NCBI GenBank assembly: GCA_021803885.1
Contig: JAJZKY010000060.1
Span: forward strand, 1 to 12,107
Reading direction: 5' to 3'
Origin: Planctomycetota bacterium
Lineage (GTDB): Bacteria > Planctomycetota > Phycisphaerae > WQYP01 > JAJZKY01
DNA length: 12,107 bases
Shown piece by piece: positions 6,639-12,107 of this stretch. The translations under genes and the position numbers were made by a program. The notes beneath the pieces are model-generated. The model saw only the letters and a list, made by a program, of their open reading frames with translations. It was not told the origin of the DNA and did not search any database. Position 1 is the first letter of the stretch; each line of letters starts with the position of its first letter.

Positions 6639-7163
6639 TCAGCCAGTTACGATGCTCCGATCCACGACTGATTTTACTTTAAAAATCAGGCCTTTTGTGG
6701 CTATTTGCAGGTGTCTTAAATTGGAACTTCCGGCCCGCAGGATCATGTCAAGTTCCATCTTGGCGGTGCTGCTGCTGCAGTATATTGTCAGAAGCCCGCG
6801 TTGGACCGGGCCAAGGGCAATGTTGCACCACAGTTTCGCCGGTAATGCAGCCTGGATGGTTTCACTGGCCAGGGCCAGCAATTCACCGGATTGGACCACA
6901 TTCTTTTCAAACCATGACGGCAAAAAATCGCCGAGCTTTTCAGGTGGGTGCCGATCCAACGGTGGAGCTAACGCAATTTTTCTTTGAAGCGTGTTGAGGC
7001 GTATGCGTTCTTGACTGCTGCGCAGATCATCAACGGTTATGCGCTGGAGGCGTTGAACCGATTTGGCGGAGGAAGCTTTGCCGCCGGTCCGGGCACGCGA
7101 CTTTTTTTTGAATGCCGCGGGCGGCTTTGCGTTATCTGGTTGATTGGTATGTTTCGGCCGCAT
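6639..7163 (-). CDS. dciA: DUF721/DciA-like replicative helicase loader
   Basis: This is a 174-residue protein from ATG 7163, where GGAG lies eight bases upstream; an ATG at 7187 would add eight residues but has a poorer signal. The N-terminal third is basic and probably disordered (KKKSRARTGGKASS). The C-terminal part fits DUF721: a WFEKNV segment, an LPAKLWCNIALG strand, a hydrophobic GLLTIYCSSSTAKMELDMIL block and the closing IFKVKSVVDRSI strand. DciA loads DnaB in bacteria lacking DnaC or DnaI, and its gene is often near dnaA, recF or gyrB. Here it ends ten bases from a perfect DnaA box, which supports a replication role. The gene is in the same direction as the RNase HII-like gene 156 bases upstream. 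The family is short and divergent, so the call depends on the C-terminal pattern plus context. Confidence 0.7.
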   Translation of the reverse strand: MRPKHTNQPDNAKPPAAFKKKSRARTGGKASSAKSVQRLQRITVDDLRSSQERIRLNTLQRKIALAPPLDRHPPEKLGDFLPSWFEKNVVQSGELLALASETIQAALPAKLWCNIALGPVQRGLLTIYCSSSTAKMELDMILRAGSSNLRHLQIATKGLIFKVKSVVDRSIVTG

Positions 7164-7254
7164 CGGGAAAACTCCGCCATGATCCATTGAGCCTGCCCTA
7201 CGGATTGTGCCGCTGCCGTAATGGTGCGTTCAAGGACTATCGGAAGATTATATC

Positions 7255-7275
7255 GCTAAATGCTAAATGCTAAAC
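7255..7275. repeat. Short tandem repeat, three GCTAAAT-like units
   Basis: GCTAAAT, GCTAAAT and GCTAAAC follow each other directly in the gap between the RNase HII-like and dciA-like genes. This could be simple slippage or iterated binding sites upstream of dciA. The rest of the 156-base gap shows nothing I can assign. Confidence 0.55.
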
Positions 7276-7318
7276 AACATTCATCGGCGAAAAATGCCGC
7301 TGGCGGATTAACAGGATA

Positions 7319-8311
7319 CTATTTGATTCGTACAACCGTTTCGCGCTGGATGCCCAGCGGTGCAAATTCCGGCTCGGCTTGAGCCAGCCAGCGCATGGCA
7401 TCGGTGTAATAGCCCGCGGTGGCTTTGATTTCTGGAATATGCAGCGACCACCAGCGATTGAACATGGTCATATACAATTCACGTATATATTTACATGCCA
7501 TACTGGCCAATGCGGTTGCCAGGCAGTGTTGCTCGGCTTTTTCCCGGAAAACAAGCAGCGTTTTTCCCGGTCGCGGCGGCGCAGTGATTAAGTAGCGGCT
7601 TTCCTGCGCGGATTCCATAAGCACTTTAAGCGGCATATCAGGAAACGTGTTCATCAGCAGCCGGGTGTAATGATCGCGTCCGCCCTGCTTGTCGATAAAC
7701 AGCAGTAAATCCGATTCATGAAACTGATCATGCAGATGGCGCGCATGCATCATGGTAATGCTGGTAAGCACCGATGCTTTATTACCCGTTGCCGTGACCA
7801 GGCGGTTAAATTCAGGGACATCCATTACACGGGTCCATAAGCCTGCCGGCGGCGTCTTGCCGTCGCGTATAATGCTTTGCAGCATATTGCCGGCAATGGT
7901 GATAGACCCGGAATCGCCGAATGCCGGAAGCGGCAAATTGCTTTGCCAGGGCAATGGTGGGAAAAAGTGATTGGTTTTCGCGGGTGTGCCAAGCGAATCA
8001 ATGAGTTGATTCCAATTTTCCGGTGCCGTGGCGTATTTGGGATTTAACCGGTGAATGGCCAGAACAGAGCGTTCCAGATATTTGTTACCATCGGATAATC
8101 GATGCACCACTTTACTGTCGGCAATGATTAATTTGCCGGACTTCACCGGCGGCCTGGAAACCACCACGGGGGAGAGTCTGTGCCAGAGTTTTGTCCCGCA
8201 ACTCAGGTCCGTCGGATCCAGCGGTTCTGGAAATTCAAACGCCGCCGCCGAAACCACCAGCGGCCCCAGCAAAGGCCCGTATCCCGCTTCATCAATACCC
8301 GCAATTAACAT
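7319..8311 (-). CDS. RNase HII-fold protein with a DEAGYG active-site motif
   Basis: This is a 330-residue protein that opens with IAGIDEAGYGPLLGPLVVSA, the RNase HII/HIII active-site strand with D7 and E8 in catalytic positions. IADSKVVH (63-70) corresponds to the DSK motif, LLLFIDKQGGRDHY (202-215) supplies the third acidic residue (D207), and KAEQHCLATALASMACKYIR (258-277) corresponds to the ADxxxxxxAAASIxAKxxRD helix, followed by GYYTD (300-304). RNase HII removes ribonucleotides and RNA from RNA-DNA hybrids. The family GRG tripeptide that recognises the ribonucleotide 2'-OH is GYG here. The protein is also longer than typical RNase HII (about 200-250 residues), with insertions around residues 85-150. 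It is therefore a divergent paralogue whose activity is uncertain. The ATG at 8311 has AAGG six bases upstream. Confidence 0.75.
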   Translation of the reverse strand: MLIAGIDEAGYGPLLGPLVVSAAAFEFPEPLDPTDLSCGTKLWHRLSPVVVSRPPVKSGKLIIADSKVVHRLSDGNKYLERSVLAIHRLNPKYATAPENWNQLIDSLGTPAKTNHFFPPLPWQSNLPLPAFGDSGSITIAGNMLQSIIRDGKTPPAGLWTRVMDVPEFNRLVTATGNKASVLTSITMMHARHLHDQFHESDLLLFIDKQGGRDHYTRLLMNTFPDMPLKVLMESAQESRYLITAPPRPGKTLLVFREKAEQHCLATALASMACKYIRELYMTMFNRWWSLHIPEIKATAGYYTDAMRWLAQAEPEFAPLGIQRETVVRIK

Positions 8312-8465
8312 TGCAGCCTTATAATCATCCCGGCTTGGGAAGGCAAATGCCGGCAGCAGGCCTCCACGAACTTCCCGTTTCCATTTCGTCCGGGCGGTAG
8401 TGAGGTTTATAGTATGGGAAACGGCCAGGCGCTACGCGGATGGAAAGAATTCTGGAGTTGATGTC

Positions 8466-9695
8466 ATGGGCATGATCGATAAATTACGGACGTACATAAA
8501 GCCGGAGAGAAAAGCATTTGCGCGCCTGCTGATGAAACATTTCAGGGCCGCCAATCCGGGCGTAACGGTGCATTTTGACGAAGAAAAATTCTGTATTTCA
8601 CTGCGTCGGGCGGATAAACCCGATGCACAATATTTTCTTGGCACACTGTTCGCGGATTATTGCCGTGCCAAGCCTGCGGATCGAACGCGTATGATTGCGG
8701 CGTTAACCGCAACCACAATGGAAGCGGTTCCTGATTCCTACGCGACTTCCTGGCAGGAGGCCAAAAGCCATCTTTTGCCGCGTGTCCGCGATCGGGTGAC
8801 CTATGCACTGATGCGTAAACGGGCGGATCAGGATAAAAAAGTGAATTTCACCGATGAGCCGTTTACAGAACATCTGGCACTGGAACTGGTATATGACCTG
8901 CCAAACAGCATCGGTTCGGTCAATCATGATCAGTTGTCCGGATGGGGCGTTACGCGCGATGAGGCGCTGGCGGTGGCGCGGGACAACCTTTGGGCGATAA
9001 GCAACCGCGATTTTAAATCGGTGGCTCCGGGCGTGCACGTATCGGATTGGCATGATTCTTATGACGCTTCAAGGCTGTTTCTGCATGACCTGATCTGGCA
9101 ACTTCCGGTGCGCGGAGATCATGTGGTTATGACCCCAAGCCGCAATGACCTGTTTGTGACCGGATCGGAGGATCCCGATGGTCTGGTTGCCATGGCTACC
9201 ATGGCAGCGCGTTGCCTGGCTGATCCGCGGTTTATTACCGGCGCAGCGGTGCGGCTGGAAAAAAATAAATGGAGATCATTTATGCCGCCGGAACAATCGC
9301 CGGCTTATGAGCTTTTTCGGAAGGTAGCCTTGATCGGTTTTGGCCGGGATTACCAGCAACAGTGCGAGGTGCTTTCCAGTGCGCTGGACGAACATGATTC
9401 AGAAACACATATCGGCCGATATTTACTTTTCGAAGCAGTTGAATCGAAAGCTGTGTCATCGAAAACACTGTGGATTGAAGGTTGCACGAATATTTTGCCG
9501 ATTGTGGATCAGATCATGTTCATGGCACGCGATAAAAACGACGAATTCCGATCGCTGGGCCAATGCACCTGGCAAGCCGTTCAGGCGGCATTTGGCGACA
9601 TGATTACGCCAACCGATGATTATCCGCCAAGGTTTATGGCCACAGGTTTCCCGACAGAGGAACAGATCAAGGCGATTGCATTGCCCACGGAGTAA
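8466..9695 (+). CDS. DUF1444-like protein of unknown function
   Basis: This is a 409-residue soluble protein from ATG 8466, which has GGAG (8454-8457) eight bases upstream. An in-frame GTG at 8400 would add 22 residues with no ribosome binding site. The middle segment resembles DUF1444: ELVYDLPNSIGSVNHDQL, then EALAVARDNLWAIS, then SDWHDSYDASRLFLHDLIWQ, then GDHVVMTPSRNDLFVTGSED. This is the family's pattern of an Ala-Arg-Asn-Leu helix followed by a serine-arginine-asparagine/aspartate strand. The function of DUF1444 is unknown. No signal peptide or membrane segment is evident. The gene is divergent from the RNase HII-like gene. The 154-base gap contains a TATAAT at 8320-8325 in the right direction for this gene but no good -35 element. 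The family assignment is from pattern memory and moderately sure; that it is a real gene is clear. Confidence 0.7.
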   Translation: MGMIDKLRTYIKPERKAFARLLMKHFRAANPGVTVHFDEEKFCISLRRADKPDAQYFLGTLFADYCRAKPADRTRMIAALTATTMEAVPDSYATSWQEAKSHLLPRVRDRVTYALMRKRADQDKKVNFTDEPFTEHLALELVYDLPNSIGSVNHDQLSGWGVTRDEALAVARDNLWAISNRDFKSVAPGVHVSDWHDSYDASRLFLHDLIWQLPVRGDHVVMTPSRNDLFVTGSEDPDGLVAMATMAARCLADPRFITGAAVRLEKNKWRSFMPPEQSPAYELFRKVALIGFGRDYQQQCEVLSSALDEHDSETHIGRYLLFEAVESKAVSSKTLWIEGCTNILPIVDQIMFMARDKNDEFRSLGQCTWQAVQAAFGDMITPTDDYPPRFMATGFPTEEQIKAIALPTE

Positions 9696-10589
9696 CCGTC
9701 CACCCCGTACCCCACGGCATCACCACACAATAAAAGTGTCACAAAGTGCTTACATGGTATGCAGTTTCCGATAGGCGTCGTTGCCTGCCCGACGTCAAAT
9801 TATCGACCGGCCTCTCGCCGGCACCAGCCTCTGGAGGTTCTGTACCAAAGTTAAAATGTCTTGTTGCTCATCCTAGCCGCCGCCGAACGTGTGTGGCCTC
9901 GCCACAGCGCACTGGCGGATAATTCATCGGAAACACGGCGGCCTAGCCTGGGTCACGGCGGGCAATGGCATCCCGCGCTCGCCCTTTTTGTCGACGGGGC
10001 GACCCGCAGCTCCCCTCTCTCATGCGACAGGTCCGCACGGGGGTGCTTGGCGGTTGATCTCGCGTTTGGGCGTCGCCCTCCGTCCTGCAACGCTCTACGG
10101 TAAACCTCATTTGGCGAGGGCTTCGGGACGGGTTAGACTCGGGGCTGTCGGTTCAAAAAGGGGTTGCCGATGGATGCAAACGAGGCTCTTTCAGGTGCGG
10201 ATCGCCGCGCCTCCTGCTTTACGGCGGTGCAGTTGTGTTGCGGGAGTTCGCCGAGCATGGCGGAATTCCGTCGCCGAAAAAAGTTCAGCGCTAAAACATT
10301 CTGGGCTTGTCGGATGCGTTTCGGAGCCCGAAGCGCCAATCAGGCCCGGCCCCATTCAAATCTGCGGATCATGGGCAAGACATCGCTATTCCAGTGTTTC
10401 GGGAGAATCAGCGGCCCCACATGCCAGTCTTCGGGTCGGACGAGAGGCGATGAGGAGGGGTATCCTGTTTGGGGCAAACGTAGTCACGATGCCCTATCCA
10501 TAAAATCATCTCTGACGGCGACTTTTCCCCCATTGGAACGTGTGAATAATTCCTGGAGCGGGGTTCACAAGCCGCGATGGCGATACCCG
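9696..10589. other. Region without a recognisable gene, GC-rich in its first half
   Basis: About 0.9 kb. Two sampled 60-base stretches near 9961-10080 are about 68% GC, while one near 10261-10320 is 52%. Plus-strand frames are open for 204 codons (9889-10503) and 174 codons (10164-10688). Their translations are rich in Arg, Ser, Gly, Pro and Cys, lack protein-like hydrophobic patterning and match nothing I know, and the second runs into the dCTP deaminase gene on the other strand. Small hairpins are visible: CCGGC-CTCTC-GCCGG at 9807-9821 and GCGGG/CCCGC at 9958-9976, with a T5 run at 9985-9989 that could make a weak terminator for the DUF1444-like gene. I found no tRNA, RNase P RNA, tmRNA or SRP RNA signature. 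It could be a degraded gene, a structured RNA or a remnant element. Confidence 0.5.
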
Positions 10590-11207
10590 CTAATTTCTCA
10601 TCTTTCGGAGGTTTTCGGCAAACGGGTCAGGCCGGATCGCCCCGAGGGCTGGGAGCCGCCGCCCGATGAACGAACTTTTGTCAGTTGATTCGGTGGTAGT
10701 ATCGACACGGTGCAGGCAAAGCTGGCAAATGTTTATTCCCGGGTTGATTGCTATCGGAATTTCCCCCAAATTGGTAATTTCCAGTGTCAGACAGCCTGTG
10801 AATCCAGGGTGCACGGCGATCGCCGTGGCGATGACCAAACCCCTGCGTCCCCAGGAAGACTTTCCAACCACGTAGCCGGCGAGGCGCTTCGGAATTCGAA
10901 TCCATTCAAGCGTGGTTCCAAGAACAAAATTTTGCGGGTATAGGACAAACTGCTCGCCGAATGGTACGTATCGCCGCTTAACAAAATTGGCCTCCGATTG
11001 TGTCGCAATATTTTGGTCGGCGGAAGTCATCAATGGATGGCGGTTCTGTCGAAATGTGCAAAACCAACAGCCCAGTCTCATGTCAATTGACGCCGCTCCG
11101 CTTTGCCTTAACGCATCCATATCCGGTGCCGGCGTGACGACAAATGGGTCTTTGGACTGCTCTTGGGAGCTGAGAAGGTCTGCAATTTGATCGGATTTTA
11201 AAATCAT
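10590..11207 (-). CDS. dCTP deaminase/dUTPase-family protein
   Basis: This is a 205-residue protein with the trimeric dCTP deaminase fold pattern. AASIDMRLG (38-46) matches the SSYDLRLG strand, GKSSWGRRG (115-123) matches the phosphate-binding GxSSxxRxG motif, and HPGFTGCLTLEITNLG (133-148) carries the catalytic glutamate (E143), followed by the PIAINPGINICQL motif (151-163). The known reactions are deamination of dCTP to dUTP (Dcd) and dUTP hydrolysis (Dut); retention of the LE-x-x-N motif favours deaminase. The ATG at 11207 overlaps the TGA of the metalloprotease-like gene (ATGA), so the two are cotranslated. Housekeeping Dcd would serve pyrimidine supply. However, dCTP deaminases also act as phage-defence effectors that deplete dCTP, and the partner here is unusual for housekeeping Dcd. 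The C-terminal 35 residues are divergent from typical Dcd. Confidence 0.85.
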   Translation of the reverse strand: MILKSDQIADLLSSQEQSKDPFVVTPAPDMDALRQSGAASIDMRLGCWFCTFRQNRHPLMTSADQNIATQSEANFVKRRYVPFGEQFVLYPQNFVLGTTLEWIRIPKRLAGYVVGKSSWGRRGLVIATAIAVHPGFTGCLTLEITNLGEIPIAINPGINICQLCLHRVDTTTESTDKSSFIGRRLPALGAIRPDPFAENLRKMRN

Positions 11208-12107
11208 GTGGTGCCCATTATCTCCTCTATTTCCAGCAACTCAATGTTTTTCAAAATGAGGTCTCGGAGAACTTCACCCTTCTTTTTGTGGAGATCCGGG
11301 ATTCCGCTCCAGAAATCCTTGTCGTGATACGCCTTCCAGCCTGCGTTGACGATACTCGCCAGTCCATCGGTGCTGGTTGCGGGGACGGCAAGCGTAAATG
11401 CCCGATACACCCGATCAATCCCCTCCTGTGATCGGGCGGCGAGAGCTGCGGGGATATTCTCATTTACCGCGTCGAGAAGCCTCGTGGTCAGTGTCTGCAG
11501 AGCCACATCGGATACCTCGGACATGAATGAAGATTCTTTGTCGGCGTATTGGGGCAACTGATCTGTGTCGAACGACTCCCGAAAATTATCCGGTGCGGGA
11601 ACATTCAACACTTCACTTGCAGTTAACATATTTGAGATTCGGGCGGCCATTGCCGGATAGTGCGGTGACCTGCCCAAGCCACCGGGCGATAGCAGATACC
11701 CAAAAGCGTGTAAATAGCCTTCTCCGAAGAGCCGGATGCCAACAAAATCGCAGAAAGTTTCCTCGCAACGGGCTAATGTCCAAATCGCGGTCTGGTAGAG
11801 CACGCGCGAATAGAATAAGTCGCCCATCGCTCCGGCGTCACTCGGAGAGGCAGCCGTAGGGAATAACTCTCTGAAGTAGTCTACCCTCCTCTCAAATTCC
11901 GACGCGATGCTTTTTTGGACGCCTTCCATAACTGAGTTTTCTACCGTCTTCTGACGCCACAGAGCGTGCCCTAACTCATGGCCCGCCAGTGGCAATAGCA
12001 AGGGATTTTGCGATTCGCACGCGGGGAGACCGATCAAAACCACCCCCGGGAGGCCATCGAGAGGGCGATATACAAAAGGGCTAAAGTTCCATTCGGACGA
12101 AATAAGG
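11204..12107 (-). CDS. HExxH zinc metalloprotease-like protein, N-terminus beyond the right edge
   Basis: About 300 residues are visible. The frame remains open to the right edge, so a GTG at 12043 need not be the start. A HELGHALW motif at about 11980-11957 fits a zinc-metallopeptidase active site (two His ligands and a catalytic Glu). About 75 residues later, CEETFCDFVGIRLFGEGY has the EExxxD arrangement that often supplies the third zinc ligand in gluzincin-type peptidases. No membrane segment is obvious in the visible part. The stop overlaps the ATG of the dCTP deaminase-like gene, so the pair form an operon. I do not recognise a named family. It could be a protease that controls or is controlled by the deaminase, or a structural relative of such enzymes. 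The C-terminal half is acidic and helical. Confidence 0.7.
   Translation of the reverse strand, partial: LISSEWNFSPFVYRPLDGLPGVVLIGLPACESQNPLLLPLAGHELGHALWRQKTVENSVMEGVQKSIASEFERRVDYFRELFPTAASPSDAGAMGDLFYSRVLYQTAIWTLARCEETFCDFVGIRLFGEGYLHAFGYLLSPGGLGRSPHYPAMAARISNMLTASEVLNVPAPDNFRESFDTDQLPQYADKESSFMSEVSDVALQTLTTRLLDAVNENIPAALAARSQEGIDRVYRAFTLAVPATSTDGLASIVNAGWKAYHDKDFWSGIPDLHKKKGEVLRDLILKNIELLEIEEIMGTT

Noticed and set aside
8400..8465. GTG start for the DUF1444-like gene
   Set aside because: No ribosome binding site precedes it, whereas ATG 8466 has GGAG at eight bases.
9957..9989. GC-rich hairpin followed by TTTTT as a terminator for the DUF1444-like gene
   Set aside because: The perfect stem is only 5 bp and does not abut the T-run, and it lies about 260 bases past the stop codon. 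It is mentioned only as a weak possibility.
9889..10503. Plus-strand ORF of 204 residues
   Set aside because: The translation is Arg/Ser/Gly/Pro-rich with no protein-like pattern, no good ribosome binding site was seen, and it overlaps another equally unconvincing frame. It is likely a by-product of GC-rich sequence.
10164..10688. Plus-strand ORF of 174 residues
   Set aside because: It runs about 100 bases antisense into the well-supported dCTP deaminase-like gene and shows no recognisable motif.
1..12107. CRISPR array, tRNA, rRNA or insertion sequence
   Set aside because: I saw no regularly spaced repeats, no cloverleaf or rRNA signatures and no transposase or paired terminal inverted repeats.

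Overview
The window looks like bacterial chromosomal DNA with compact, mostly leftward operons. A stretch with several DnaA boxes lies beside a DciA/DUF721 gene. A RNase HII-fold protein with a DEAGYG motif resembles a group I associate with Planctomycetota (perhaps Phycisphaerae). That lineage guess comes from memory of protein families, not from a search, and is only moderately supported.

Left part (1-6046): a tightly packed leftward gene cluster reads as a candidate anti-phage operon. In transcription order it holds a possible 39-residue ORF (6046-5927), a DUF4338/DruA-like protein (5943-4792), a NurA-like nuclease (4792-3614), a HerA-like translocase ATPase (3601-1781), a 22-codon ORF with a perfect AGGAGG ribosome binding site (1683-1615), a DUF262 protein (1618-131) and the first 44 codons of a second DUF262 protein (134 to beyond the left edge). 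Almost every junction is a stop/start overlap or a spacing of about 12 bases, so the proteins are probably made together. HerA and NurA would form the end-processing motor and nuclease. DruA-like and DUF262 proteins are both known from phage-defence or modified-DNA restriction systems. The full combination is not a defence system I can name.

Middle (6243-6638): a perfect 9-bp inverted repeat is followed by an AT-rich, gene-free stretch. It has three exact copies of the DnaA box TTATCCACA and a fourth site fitting TTWTNCACA. With dciA, which encodes a replicative-helicase loader, ending 10 bases away, this is a candidate replication origin or DnaA-controlled region. No dnaA gene is in the window.

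Right of it (6639-9695): dciA-like, then a RNase HII-like protein upstream on the same strand, then a divergent DUF1444-like gene on the plus strand. These look like ordinary chromosomal genes.

Right end (9696-12107): about 0.9 kb, GC-rich in its first half, has no recognisable gene. It is followed by a leftward pair, a HExxH metalloprotease-like protein (cut by the right edge) whose stop overlaps the start of a dCTP deaminase-like gene. The pair may also be defence-related, since dCTP deaminases are known phage-defence effectors, but this is inference.
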